64,000 nt of DNA from Limnomonas spitsbergensis (taxonomy: Eukaryota > Chlorophyta > Chlorophyceae > Chlamydomonadales), in the NCBI GenBank assembly GCA_037349105.1, contig JAYJMM010000085.1, positions 124,001 to 188,000 on the forward strand, read 5' to 3'. Positions 1 to 11,243 of this stretch are shown here, one piece after another (within the stretch, counting starts at the first letter, position 1; the number at the start of each line of letters is the position of its first letter). Under the pieces are notes generated by a model. It saw only the letters and a list, made by a program, of their open reading frames with translations, had not been told where the DNA came from and did not search any database. The position numbers were made by a program, and so were the translations under genes.

Positions 1-670
1 TTGAGTGGGTTCGGGTGTCAACCCCCTAATCCCTAAATCTCCTACAACCCTAAACCAGTGCAGTAGAGCAGCATCTGTGCAGCAGGGTGACACCAGCGCA
101 ACACCTATGCACCGGGCAGGGTAGCGATATACGGCATATGATACGGCACAGGGTTACCTGGATTTTGCTACAAAGGTAGCACGATGCAGCACTGCTTTAG
201 CCGAATTGCTCTAACAAAGTAGCACGCTACGGGATAGGGTAAGCCCGATTGTGCAACACCGGTGCAGCGGGACGGCAGGACAGCAGACATGCAGTATACT
301 AACACCAGTACCGCAGGGCAAGAGTGCAGCACCTTGTGCAGCAGCAGCGCAATGAATCCTTCTCCCCTCCCACTCACCCGCGTCAGGCAATGGTAAGGTG
401 GCATGATACCACATGATACAGCAAAGGTTTAGCTGGATTGCACCATCGACGTAGCATGATGAGACACCGGCTTAGCTGGATTGTGCGACACCAATGCAGC
501 AGGGCAGTAGCAATGCGGTAGGCCAAAACCAATACAGCAGGGCAAGTGTGCAACACAAAAACACCAGGGCAAGAGTGCAGCGCCAATACAGCAGTACCCC
601 AGCCAGTCTTTCCACCCTACGCACCCGTGTCAGGCAATGGTAAGGCAGCGGGCTGGCTGGAACGTACATC
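1..670. other. Intergenic repeat-rich sequence, no gene recognised
   Basis: Begins with a short CCCTAA-like stretch (about 20-55). It is followed by loosely repeated phrases built on 'cagcagggca' and 'gtgcaacacc' (about 60-640). Several reading frames are open only because of this repetition. No exon, RNA or domain is recognised. Confidence 0.5.
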
Positions 671-699
671 TTGACAATGGCGTCGCGGTATAGCGTTCC

Positions 700-1560
700 G
701 TCCGCGTCACCCGTCAGCCCAAACAGCGCATAGCCTTCAGCCTCCAGACGTGTCCTAGGAAAGCACAGTGAGGGAGCATGCAAGACAGAAACTGAGCCCT
801 CAAAGAACATGCACAGAGCGTCACCCGTCAGCCCAAACAGCGCATAGCCTTCAGCCTCCAGACGTGTCCTAGGAAAGCACAGTGAGGGAGCATGCAAGAC
901 AGAAACTGAGCCCTCAAAGAACATGCACAGAGTGTCACCCGTCAGCCCAAACAGCGCATAGCCTTCAGCCTCCAGACGTGTCCTAGGAAAGCACAGTGAG
1001 GGAGCATGCAAGACAGAAACTGAGCCCTCAAAGAACATGCACAGAGCGTCACCCGTCAGCCCAAACAGCGCATAGCCTTCAGCCTCCAGACGTGTCCTAG
1101 GAAGGCATAGTGAGGGAGCATGCAAGACAGAAACTGAGCCCTCAAAGAACATGCACAGAGTGTCACCCGTCAGCCCAAACAGCGCATAGCCTTCAGCCTC
1201 CAGACGTGTCCTAGGAAGGCATAGTGAGGGAGCATGCAAGACAGAAACTGAGCCCTCAAAGAACATGCACAGAGTGTCACCCGTCAGCCCAAACAGCGCA
1301 TAGCCCTGAGCCTTCAGACGCATCCTAGGAAAGCACAGTGAGGGAGCATGCAAGACAGAAACTGAGCCCTCAAAGAACATGCACAGAGCGTCACCCGTCA
1401 GCCCAAACAGCGCATAGCCCTGAGCCTCCAGACGTGTCCTAGGAAGGCACAGTGAGGGAGCATGCAAGACAGAAACTGAGCCCTCAAAGAACATGCACAG
1501 AGCGTCACCCGTCAGCCCAAACAGCGCATAGCCCTGAGCCTTCAGACGCATCCTAGAAAC
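700..1560 (-). repeat. 114-bp tandem array, about 8 copies, open as a 38-residue protein repeat on the minus strand
   Basis: The phrase 'ccgtcagcccaaacagcgc' recurs at 711, 825, 939, 1053, 1167, 1281, 1395 and 1509, an exact 114-bp step. Because 114 is a multiple of three, the minus strand stays open for about 364 codons (1566 to 472) as a 38-residue unit containing LEAEGYALFGL and MFFEGSVSVLHAPS. Copies differ by only a few substitutions, such as gcgtc/gtgtc and aaagcac/aggcat. Either a repeat protein or, more likely, a satellite that is open by chance. No start, domain or partner exon was recognised. Confidence 0.75.
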
Positions 1561-1564
1561 ACAC

Positions 1565-2190
1565 ACAGCATAATAGTCAGAGCGAGCCAGAGGCCGCCCT
1601 TGAGATGTAGTCTTGAAGAGTACAGCACATCTTGGGAAGTAGAGAGAGGCGTCCTGGCACAGCCTGGAGGGAGAGGGAGAGGGAGAGGGAGAGGGAGAGG
1701 GAGAGGGAGAGGGAGAGGGAGAGGGAGAGGGAGAGGGAGAGGGTGTTTTTGAATGTGACAGACATGCAATGTGTTTGTGATAACAGCATTAGGCAGAGGA
1801 ATACCTCCAGACGCAACCTGGATAAGCAAAGCAAGGGAGGGAGACAAGAGGCCTCAAGGCGCATCAAGGATGGTGAACACAGCCCCCACAGCACATAGCC
1901 CTCGGCCTCCAGAGGTGAGCTGGAAAAGGAGGGCGCGAGAGAGGAGAAAGGTCTCAAGACACGTAACGGGGAGAGTGTCTCTGGAATGTGTCTTGAGACC
2001 TTCCTCTCTCTGAAGGGCCATGCAAGGGAGCACAGTCCGAACTGCGCACAGCCCCACAGCCTCCAGACATTAACTGGAAAAGAAAAGCACGAGAGAGTCA
2101 GGCCTCGAGACACATCCTGGAGGAACAAAGGATGGGGAACACAGCCCCAACAACGCACAGCTCTCAGCCCCCTGACGCGATCTGGAAGAA
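1565..2190 (-). repeat. Diverged continuation of the 114-bp array, with a (gggaga)n block
   Basis: Older copies of the preceding unit continue here. The phrases 'cctccagacg', 'cacagccc' and 'cgcatagccct' recur near 1805, 1895, 2045 and 2145 with insertions. A pure hexanucleotide (gggaga)n occupies about 1668-1745. In the minus strand the relict LEAEGYVLWGL can be read. The gradient from near-identical copies (700-1560) to decayed copies here gives the array a direction of growth. Confidence 0.6.
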
Positions 2191-2578
2191 CAGGGTATGC
2201 CTAGCATGATACATTCATGACGCTATGTTGTTGTTACAAAGTCAACACAACCACCCACAGCCTTTTGCGAAAGGGCCAGGCAGAGCGAACCGGAGAGAAA
2301 CCAGAGAATGAGAATACGCTTTGTAGTTGGTACGTCAGCGTCAACAAGCCCACCAAATAGCATATTTTTTTAAAGCCAGGCAGTGCAGTCCAATTGATCA
2401 TCTTGCTGCCTTCATTCCCCTTCTCCATGCCCCCATGCCCCCTTCTCCATGCCGCCATTCCTAGGCAGTGCAGTCCAATGGATCATCTTGCTGCCTCCAT
2501 TCCCCCTTCTCACACGCTCCAAACTTTCATTCCCCCATCTCACCTGCTGCACACCGTCAGCCGATTTCCCCTTCTCAC

Positions 2579-5422
2579 CTGCTCCACACTTTCAGCCGCT
2601 GCTCACTCTCCTCCCACTCGTCCTTGAGCTCCAGGTCAAGAGCCTCACAGAAAGTCTGAAACATTCCATGGGCAAATTCAAAGTCAGATTATGATTGCAG
2701 GGGAGATGGATTCAGACTCAAACTCAGGAGCTGATCCCAGCAAATGAATTCGAAGTCAAGCTCAGGCAATAAATTAAGATTCATATATGCATGTGCTCCC
2801 TGGAAAATATTCCAGGAAAAACATTCACATTCAAATTGTAGATAATTGACATCCCAGGGAACGGATCATGATCCCGGTTTAGTATGCAGAGAATCGATTT
2901 GGGTGTAGATTTCAGATTTCCAGAGGGTGGACTCTGATAGGGTGAGAGCGCTGGATACCGCAAGTGTCACCCACCTCGCGATATGCTTCCTGGAGCTCCA
3001 CCACCGCTGCCCTCTTCGCCCCTCGGCCCCGCCCTTGCTGGGGCGCACCTGACAGCAGGCACATCACTAGTCAGCACACAGGAGATGCAATGCCTCTGAG
3101 GGTGTAGGGCTTGGGTTCAGGGACATCCCTAATCGGCCCAGGCTGCGCTGTATCCTTAACTCTCACGCCTCCCACGGGGCGTTGTTTTCTTTCCCTTTCT
3201 TTATTTGGCGCACAGCAGATGCAGTTTGTGGTTTCCTTGGCTCGGCTACATTTCATCAACAATTCACTATCCTAAGGCCTCCAGCCAGAGGCCCCAAACG
3301 CTGCCAGACATGCTGTTTGGGCCTGTATCACTGGCCCGATCCAGGTTTGTCCCCAATGGGGGTCTTGCAGCTGCCGGGACTGCCCCAGGTGGACCCGTAG
3401 CCGAACAAAGAAACACCGTTTCCTTGCCAGAGGACTCTGGTCCATGCTGGATCTGGGGCCAAGAAACAAGAGGGGTCCAACTGTATGTCCAAGAAACACC
3501 AATGCGGTCGAAGCACCGTAGGGGGTTCCGAAGAGGGCCCAAGAACCGAGGGGGCAAAGAGCGGTCCAAGAAACGTAGGGGGGGCGGAGGAGGGGTCCAA
3601 GAAACACCAAGGGGTCCAAGAAACACTAGATCCTTGCCAGGAGGTCTCTGGTCCCTGCTAAATCTGGGGCCAAGATCTGTATATCTGTGTGCGCGTAGAT
3701 TTCGCCCTTGGTTCCAATGTTGTGGCGTGTCAAGCGCACAGGCCTGCCACCTCCACATCCAGAACTGTTCTGCAAGTGTCTGGTGCATGCAGTATCAGAA
3801 GTTTGCAAATTTTGAAATTTGAAATTTGCAAAATTCCCGCAAATTTCCGGTTTGCCCTCCAAGAGCCAGGAGTGTTGAAAAACATTTGTTCTGTCTCCGA
3901 AATGTATGTACAGAAAAACTATATTTATTTACTTATGGGCTTCCACCTGTTGAAGGGGTGGACCTCACAGCCCTGAAAGAGAAAAACTGACGGCTGACGC
4001 ACCACTGGACGTCAATGGAAACCCCAGCCCTGAAAGAGAAAAACTTACGGCTGACGCGTTACTGGAGGTGCCACGGGCTTCTGAAGGTCAATGGATCCCC
4101 CAGCCCTGAAAGAGAAAACTGACGGCTGACGCGTCCCTGAGGTATTTCAAACCCCTTAGCCCATACCCATGTTCTGTCCTCATGTTATTATCATCAGAAT
4201 GTGGTGCTGCCGTGTTTGACGCCCCACTCACCCTGATCCTCCTTTGCCAATATTGCCTCCACCACCACATCAGCATAGGGCCTCAGCGCATCCTCCTCGT
4301 CAGCATCCGCCACCCCGCCAGCTTCCTTCAGCCTCAGGGCCTGGACCAGGGGAGGATGGCGGGAGGTGGCAAGTGGGGTTGGGAGGTGTGAACAACATCA
4401 GTAAGTGCTGTACAACCCACCAGAGATCCACCAGGCGCTGTTTTTTTATTAGTAGCCTGGTCCCAATGGCCCAATGGGCAGTTGGCACATCCCGCTCAAA
4501 TTCAAAAATTAAGCGCAGCATTCAGTGTTACATTTAATAAGATACCGGACCCCACCCCCTCCGTGCCATGCCCATGCGCACCTCGATCCGCTGCTCCGCG
4601 AATTCGTTCACCCTGCGCGTAAGCTTGGTGCCGGGGGCTTCTGATACTGCTGGTTCTGGAACCCCAAACCCTAAACCCTTAACCCTTAACCCTATAGGAT
4701 ATTACCGTCAGCCTGGTCCTGATGCCCCACTGGTCAACTTTCGCCGGAGGGGGTGAGGAAGAGCGCAGCGTTCAGTGTTACAGATCATCAAAGCTGCACC
4801 AGTGTCACGCGCAGCCCGCATGGCGCACGTGTGGCACGACATGTTTTCATGAAATTGGACCGTTGCACATCTGGCATGCAGACCACCATGCTTCTTGCTT
4901 GATTTGTGTATTATTATTCAACTGTCGGATCCATCTGAGTATCTTTTCTTTATGCCTGCCTCTGTAGGTGTGCTTTAGGTTTGTCCTAAGAAATTCGGCA
5001 GCCCACTCCCCTGCCTCAAGGCAAAAAGATAGCGGACCCCCCCCCTCCGTGCCATGCCCATGCGCACCTCGATCCGCTGCTCCGCGAATTCGTTCACCCT
5101 GCGCGTAAGCTTGGTGACCCTGCCTTGCAGCTCGGCATCGGGTCCCGGGGGCTTTTGATACTGCTGGTTCTGGAGGCGTTGCTGCAGCGTGGGTTTGGAC
5201 CTGGTCTTCCCATCAGCGTACCGACTGAGCACACACGAGAGGGGGGCAGCCGAGCGTGGGGGTCGGAACAGAGGGATGCTGCAGGGTTGCTGCAGGGATG
5301 CTGCAGGGTTTGAAAGCTGAATTGATTATATGGCGCACTGACTCTGATGCGACCACTGGCACGGTTGTCGAACGCGAGCTCCAGATTTGAAATCGGGGTC
5401 GCGTCACCCGAGCCACTTGCAT
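2579..5422 (-). CDS. Coiled-coil protein of unknown function, five exons, 3-prime end not found
   Basis: Exons on the minus strand: 5422-5343, 5224-5068, 4340-4232, 3048-2975, 2643-2579. Phases agree at all four junctions. Donors are gtcagt, gtgcgc, gtgagt, gtgggt and gtgaga. The first exon starts MQVARVTRPRFQIWSSRST, an Arg/Ser-rich leader compatible with organelle import (inference). Exon 2 carries AELQGRVTKLTRRVNEFAEQ, exon 3 an acidic helix ending VVVEAILAKEDQ, exon 4 RAAVVELQEAYRE, and exon 5 LELKDEWEESEQRLKVW. All look like a continuous charged coiled coil. Family not recognised. The reading continues beyond 2579 in phase 2, but the next exon was not found. The first donor (gtcagt) and the exon 5 acceptor (gtgag) are weak. 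Confidence 0.55.
3420..3640. repeat. Degenerate short tandem repeat around 'ggtccaagaaac'
   Basis: The phrase 'ccaagaaac' with G-rich spacers recurs at least six times between 3460 and 3630. It lies in the region of the last introns of the coiled-coil gene. Open frames over it in several phases are products of the repeat. Confidence 0.55.
3965..4140. repeat. Three copies of a 50-80 bp repeat inside an intron
   Basis: The phrase 'agccctgaaagagaaaa' followed by 'ctgacggctgacgc' occurs at about 3971, 4026 and 4103. It lies in the intron between the exons at 4340-4232 and 3048-2975. Confidence 0.7.
4540..4660 (-). pseudogene. Partial duplicate of the coiled-coil gene's exon 2
   Basis: About 120 bp match the 3-prime half of the exon at 5224-5068 and its donor almost exactly. 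A segment of roughly 27 bp coding for DAELQGRV has been lost, which breaks the frame. The duplicate sits about 490 bp downstream in the next intron. It still carries the 'gaggtgcgc' donor, so mis-splicing is possible. Confidence 0.8.
4660..4700. repeat. Interstitial telomere-like repeat
   Basis: Reads 'aaaccctaaacccttaaccc' and continues in the same style. This is the C-rich strand of a plant/green-algal TTTAGGG-like telomere repeat. Similar short runs occur near 51210 and 52625-52665. Confidence 0.6.
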
Positions 5423-5429
5423 GCTGAAG

Positions 5430-6600
5430 GGTCGCTAGGTGCGATCCAGGGGTGCAATTGCTCTATAAATAAAATATCAGGCCTCGCCCTGAGTTATTGC
5501 ATACCACGATACACTGGCGTAGACCGTTCAGAGCCAAAGGCGAGCATGACGAGTTGAAAAACCCTAGATCACTCCAGAGATCACTCCCGCGCAGACGCAG
5601 ATGCGAATTTTCTTGAAGTGCTGCAGTACAGCATGGCATCCTTTACAAAGGCAGGCGGTCATTGTCTTTGTCACAGGGGCAACTGGGACGACTGGGACTC
5701 TGGGATGTTCAGATGTGGAGATTTAACGATCCCTTATGGACCTCGCTTGAGGCCTTGATGTCGCGGATCCATTCATGCTGCGCAATTGCACATCCATCCG
5801 GGGTTAAGGGTACTCGGGCAGGCACTGTGTATCAGGGGTGTCCCTGCTGTGCATGCGGGTGGGGGGCAGCATCCTCCGGCTGGACACTGCGTGTATTGAA
5901 GATGTATGTTACACTAGGGGTTACACCTATGGGCCCGGCTCAATGGACCTGGCCGTGTGGGTGGCTGGGCGCCTGATCGTCTAGCTGGGAGAACAGGGGG
6001 GCAAAACAGAGGGGCCAAAACAGAGGGGCAAAAATGAAAGGGAAAAAGGTTAAAGGGAAAAAGCCGAAAAGGAAAGAACATGAGCCTTTTTCAGCAAGCA
6101 CCAGAGGTATGACTAAATTGAGCTTACCAAAAATATAGGGGATGTGAAGTTTCGTGAAGTGAAGTTTTTACAGCCCAACAGAGCATCACATAGGGATGAG
6201 AAAACAAAAAACCAGGTCCTCATATCCAAGGTTACCCAGTTCGACAGTTTGGGTCCAAATCTCATACCGTTCACCGTGTCGTGTTGGACCGTTTAACAAC
6301 ACAGTACATGCTAAAACACCTTGTCGGTCATTTTCTTCTTAGGCTCCATGGACCTGATGAGCCAAGCTACCAATCAATAAGGGCGAAGGCGATTGTTATG
6401 GTAATTGGTTAAATCCCGGAACATTCCAGTTTCTAGGGAGTAGGCTGTCCACAGAGGGGGGATGAGAGGGGGGAATCTTCATGTGATCTGCCACCTCTAA
6501 ATGTGATCCATCACGTTTCGGACTTAGATTGTAGGGACACGTGCCTGCCTACCCAAAGGGGCCTTTGGCAGGCCCACAGGGGATCCTTCTAGAGGATCAT
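5430..6600. other. Upstream flank of the coiled-coil gene, no gene recognised
   Basis: Probable promoter side of the gene starting at 5422. A plus-strand frame is open at 5662-5976 (104 codons). Its composition is not convincing and no splice partner or domain was seen. From 5990 to 6060 the sequence is a purine-rich run of 'ggggcaaaac' and 'aaaggg' phrases. No RNA gene was seen. Confidence 0.4.
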
Positions 6601-6659
6601 CGGAGGATAAACTGGCCTCACCAAGTCAACAGAGTACTTTTCTCCCGTGCCTTCTCTCT

Positions 6660-7245
6660 TCAGTTCCCTTGCAAACTTTTTGTTTGCCGATGTGGCCGAG
6701 CTTTATTTGTGAGCAGGGCCCAGAGGTATAACGTCACTGTGTGTACACCAATCGGCTGTTGCGCACTGCCTGCATGCTGGACATTATCACATGGGTGCAT
6801 GCATGGCCCTGAACAACATCGGCATCCTCTTATGAACATTGAGTTCTCACTTGTTGTCTATGCTGTGGGCGTTTTTGAGGGTTAGCCTCTAAGGGATTCT
6901 GAAGCGCCGGTGTCGTCTGCCCTTCTGGCCTTCCCTGTTGGTCCTTTTGTTGTTGTTGTTGTTTGCCCCGTTTTTAGTTTCTTCTCTCCCCCTCTGATCA
7001 GTGGGACGCCCTCGCGGCCAAGCAGGGGTGGGATACGCTTGCTTTTATGGACTTTTAGAGGCTTTGTTGAGGGCTAGTCTCTAGTGGAACTCATGTGTCG
7101 GACTTGGTCTTTTTTGCCTTCCCGGCCTTTCCTTTTGTTCCTTCCCCCCCCCTTCCTTTTAGTTTCTACTTTTCTCCCTTCTGAACAATTGGGCGTCCAC
7201 GCGGCCGAACTTTGAGCGGGCCCGGAGGTGTAACGTTATTGACTT
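6660..7245 (+). mobile_element. Two LINE 3-prime ends in tandem
   Basis: The first tail (about 6680-6740) reads 'gccgatgtggccgagc' followed by 'gcagggcccagaggtataac'. A second copy runs from about 6880 to 7245. It includes 'ggggtgggatacgcttgctttt', a relict of the ORF2 C-terminal motif WDALAF, then a T-rich 3-prime UTR and the tail 'cacgcggccgaac' to 'gaggtgtaacgtt'. The 6880-7245 stretch is paralogous to 13690-14065. Confidence 0.65.
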
Positions 7246-7645
7246 GTTGCCTGGATGCGCTGCATGTCTGCTTCCAGTGCCCCAGCGTGAAGGAGAGGCT
7301 TAGGGAAACAGGTTGGGGACGCCCCCCAGAGGGCGTCAAAGACTTTTAACAGTTGTACCAGGGCAGGCTTGAATGGGAGGCTCTGACTTTTGTTGAAGAT
7401 GTTGTACGCTTTGTTGAGGCCTAGATTGTTGCTTTTCTTTGCCTTCTGGGAAATAGGCTTAAGAGGGGCAAAGATACTTCGGGCCGCCTTTTCTTTTTTG
7501 GGGGGGGGTATTTCTTTCTCCTTTGTGTTCTTCTCCTTCTTTTCCTCTTACCTTCAGTTTATTTCCTTCCAACGGGACAGTTGGGCGCCCATGCGGCCGA
7601 GCCTTTTAGAGCAGGGCCTAGAGGTGTAATGTCATAGACTTCTTG
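7246..7645 (+). mobile_element. 5-prime truncated LINE copy with ORF2 C-terminus and tail
   Basis: Starts directly after the preceding tail with the zinc-finger remnant HVCFQCPSVKERL (7258-7305). The remnant of LYQGRLEWEALTFVEDVV follows (7350-7410), then a pyrimidine-rich UTR and the conserved tail at 7575-7645. Known LINE ORF2 proteins end in a Cys/His finger of this kind. The reading frame is broken. Confidence 0.7.
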
Positions 7646-8119
7646 CCCACACGAGTACAAGCAATTTCTGATGTATGAAAGGTCTGGCATGCTACAGAGA
7701 GTTTTAACCCCTTGCTGCCAAAGACCGACCTCAGCGAAAAGAATACAAGGCGTGTATGTATAAACTGAAGCTTGGATTCCGTGCTGAGAAAAAGTATTCA
7801 TCGTCGTTACCAATACTGGTAGAGGGTACCGATATTAAGCTATTCTAGAAAAATATTGATGTTCCATTTTTTTGGCAACGCCTAGCATACCGGTATCTGT
7901 AGCCGTTTATAAAATAGGCTAACAATCCGTTCCCCCAAAACTTTACAGCGGCTTCCTGAACATTCTTCCTCCAGACTCAATTCATGTAGACATATACTGC
8001 TTCACAAACCCCTGACAAAACGTTTCCTCCTTTCCATCAAACTGGTGCAAGATGTCACCTTCATTTAGCATAAAGAGGACTGAAAAACGTGTTTAATTCA
8101 TCTTTGTGGCGGCATGATA

Positions 8120-8300
8120 GTACCAGTATTCAAATTTCAGCGCAGCCATGGTTGGCAACGGTATCCAAATTTCAGCACGCCCGTGATTGGTGACGATATT
8201 CGAATTTCAACACATTCATTGTTGGCACCGGTATTCAAATTTCAATACGTCCATGGTTGGTACCGATATTCAAATACCGACACATCCCTGGTCTCATACA
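8120..8300. repeat. Short tandem repeat, about 47 bp, four copies
   Basis: The phrase 'attcaaatttca' followed by 'acg(t)cc(a/g)tg(g/a)ttgg' recurs near 8128, 8172, 8220 and 8265. It is AT-rich and not coding. Confidence 0.65.
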
Positions 8301-8466
8301 ACCAGGCGTACTCAACCACGGCTCAACTCGGATGTAACCGTCATTCAAGCGTGCCCAAGGGAGAAAAACATCAGCATGGCATCAGTCCCAAAAATGTAGG
8401 ACAACTAGGGGAGCACAATTAGCTCTGTACAGGCACTTGACCTCACAGGCCAAAGGAGGAGAGACG

Positions 8467-9333
8467 CTAGTAGTCCCGGGACCTGATAGTGCTGGAGTCC
8501 TTCCGTCTAGCGTCACAGAAACCGAGTGTATCGGCCAGGCGCAGGACCTGCTGCTCCTCGGACAACGCATCCCAGTCATCTGTGCTCCCAATGTGAGTGC
8601 GCAGCTCCCGCTGGACCTTCGCGCTGAACCCCGAAATGAACATGTTGAGGAGGGAGAAGCTCCGGGCCCATGAAGTGACCCTGCGCCACTCCCCGATGCC
8701 AAGCAGGCGCGCCGCTAACAGGACGCGGTGGGCGAAACCCGCAGCGTCCTCCTCGGGCAGCACGTCCGGTGCCAGCGCATTGCCGACGCCGATGCGGAGC
8801 TCGCGGGCCATGCCACGCTCCTCGATCGTGGGAACCCCCCACTGCTCCCTCACGCAACCGACCCAGGCCGCGATCAGCGAGTACCCCGTCGCCTCCGGCT
8901 GCCCGTTCGCATGCCTCCACTGCCTCTCTGCCTCCGCGACCTCGTTCTCCATGCTGGGGAAGATCAGGAGCGCCGTGCCAACAGACTCGGACAGTATGTC
9001 GACGCCCTCGGGAACCTTCTCCCAGAGTTTCGGCAGCTTGGCTGTCAGGAAAGAAAACGCCCCCGAAGCGAAGTCCAGGCTGCAAGAAGCCACGATCTCA
9101 TCTGCCTGAAGCGCCAGCCCAGCGGGTGTGTTGGATCTGGCGCTCGGATTCTCTCTCAGCCATTTGGCTGCGGATGCAGCGTAACGCTCTGTTGAGACCA
9201 CCCCTGGGATCATGGACAGCGCTATGATGGACCCTCTGGCCTCCGAAGACCTGGCTAACACTGTGAGACGCTCCAAGGCTGTCAGGATAGCTGCCTCGCT
9301 GCCCTGGCTGAGGGTGCTTGGGGCCAGCGCCAT
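8467..9333 (-). CDS. Single-exon 288-residue ORF, possibly a retroelement gag-like protein
   Basis: Starts MALAPSTLSQGSEAAIL and is uninterrupted for 288 codons, with clearly higher GC than its AT-rich flanks. The N-terminal half is helical and Ala/Leu/Glu-rich. The C-terminal part reads FISGFSAKVQRELRTHIG and then WDALSEEQQVLRLADTLG. This resembles the end of LTR-retrotransposon gag domains, where 'F..GL...vr..l' precedes a tle/see-type helix. No zinc knuckle, protease or reverse transcriptase was seen next to it. It could equally be a domesticated or unrelated host gene. The resemblance is by eye only. Confidence 0.4.
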   Translation of the reverse strand: MALAPSTLSQGSEAAILTALERLTVLARSSEARGSIIALSMIPGVVSTERYAASAAKWLRENPSARSNTPAGLALQADEIVASCSLDFASGAFSFLTAKLPKLWEKVPEGVDILSESVGTALLIFPSMENEVAEAERQWRHANGQPEATGYSLIAAWVGCVREQWGVPTIEERGMARELRIGVGNALAPDVLPEEDAAGFAHRVLLAARLLGIGEWRRVTSWARSFSLLNMFISGFSAKVQRELRTHIGSTDDWDALSEEQQVLRLADTLGFCDARRKDSSTIRSRDY

Positions 9334-9339
9334 GTGGGT

Positions 9340-11240
9340 GTGGGTCCAGCCCTGCGGATTTGTGGATTTTTAATGATGTGAATAATGAGGATTTGTGGGT
9401 TTTGTGAATGACGTGAGTGGGTTCTCTCAGCTTGTAAATTATGTGGATGTTTTACAGTCTAGCCATGAGCATTTCAATCGATACATATGGCTGGGACATG
9501 CACCCATAAAGCAGTCCAGATGAGCATTATAATTGATGGAGTGGGGCGAGTGCCGGCAAACCAGTTTGAGCCTGGAAAAGCCTGGAAAGTGTGACACCGA
9601 GCCAGAAAACAGTGTCCCCCGACTTATCCATGTGCTTGCAAACAACGCATACCTACAGACCTGTGGATTGAAAAGTGCTGGCTGCATGCCTGTCCCTGCT
9701 GACGATGACCAGGGCTCGTCGCCAGGAGCTGACGAAGCGCCTGGGCGTGACATGTCTCTTATGATGTCTCGTGCTGCTGAGTCGCTGAGACGCTGACCTG
9801 GCGGTTTTGAAAGGAAATAATCGGGGCTTAGCTTGGCAATTTGCAGAGCGCCCAAGATTAAAATAAAACACCCCGAGAACGGGGCTCGAATGGGTGGGAT
9901 GCACGCCCTAGGCCCTGGCTTTTTTACAATACGTGTGTAAATTGTCGAGGGCTAGGCCATTCCTAAGTAGGCTTCTGGAGCATTGGAGGCTCTGAGTTTC
10001 TTTTATGATTGGCCTTTCTTTTGTCACCCTTTTCTTGTCTCCCCATCTGTTTCCAAAAAGCTGAGGTAGTGAGACCTGTGTGGCGTCATTAACGAACACA
10101 TAGCGTCAAAGCATGAACAATGAACCCCAGAGAGGTAGCGATAAACTATTGACGAAATATCTGTTCAGCAGGGCTGCCCCGCTGGACCCCCGGCGAGTAG
10201 CAAGCTAGGTACATCAAAGGCAAGGCTGAGGGATCAGCATGCACCCATGGATCCGGTGTGTCCTACAGGTTCAGTCCCACCAAGCATGCTAGGCGAAAAC
10301 AGGCATCAAAACATCCATTCATACGTTTGCCACTGGTACTGAATGAAACGTAAGATAAGCCCACCAGTTTAAGATTGAGAACGTGAGATCGGAGAACTAT
10401 AGATGGGTTGCTGGCGACGGAGCGGCGGGTCCGAAGCGAGGCGAGCGACGTCTTAGCCTCCTAGAGATTTTGGAATTCTGGGATTCCGTCAAAGGCAATG
10501 GGCAGGCGAAGGATTCGTGAGCGAGAAAAATACGGAATAAGCGGTACCGGTATCAGCGAGCCTGTTTCGCTAGAAATATAGGAACCATGCAGCTGGGTGG
10601 TAGGTGGGGACCAGGGCAGGGGCGGCTAACAAGTCGGAAATGCGCATGTCGGAAGTTCGGAATGGTCGGAAGTTCGGAACGCTACGCTCGGTTAGGTGTT
10701 ACCACCGCCGATCGATCGCACGATCCCAGCCTTAGATGATAATACGATTACCGGTATACGCGTCAGAAATTCAAAAGCAGTTCCAGGTCAGACAAGCTTA
10801 GCTTTCTTGGCAAGGACTTGATGACAACAGCTGGTCAGGCTTATCACACATTGTCACCTTAAAAGGACACTTTTGGCTTACCATTGTTTTGATCGAATTT
10901 GGTTTTTTCTGAGTTGGTTTAATGAAACCCTGAATTTGCTTTTGAACATGGTCGATTTCATTTTTTTGTACCAGAAACTATTGGGTTGCACACGTTTGGT
11001 TTCAGTAAGAAGTAAGAACTTCGTGTCGTTTCCAATCGTTCGTGAATTTGACGGATCCCAAGGTATAGGCGACCCGTAGGTAAACCTGCCCGTACGGGAT
11101 ACGCGCACCCTCCCCCGAGTCAAAGTAACTGTGGATCAGTCACTCGTCCGTACCTCTTTTACTTTGCGATTTCCCTCATGACTTGCTACGGCGCGTACGT
11201 AAACGCACACATATCGCCGAGAGGTTTTACCAGTCACTCA
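9340..11240. other. Gene-poor AT-richer stretch
   Basis: No exon with convincing splice sites or domain was seen on either strand. The phrase 'ttttgtacc(a/t)gaaactattgg' near 10965 recurs near 12330, so it is a dispersed repeat. A short purine-rich block, 'gacggagcggcgggtccgaag', lies near 10415. Otherwise nothing was recognised. Confidence 0.4.
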
Positions 11241-11243
11241 GGT

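Noticed and set aside
8576..9227. Overlapping ORFs of 150-170 codons on both strands
   Set aside because: Shadows of the GC-rich 288-codon ORF; skewed Arg/Ser/Pro composition and no better start.
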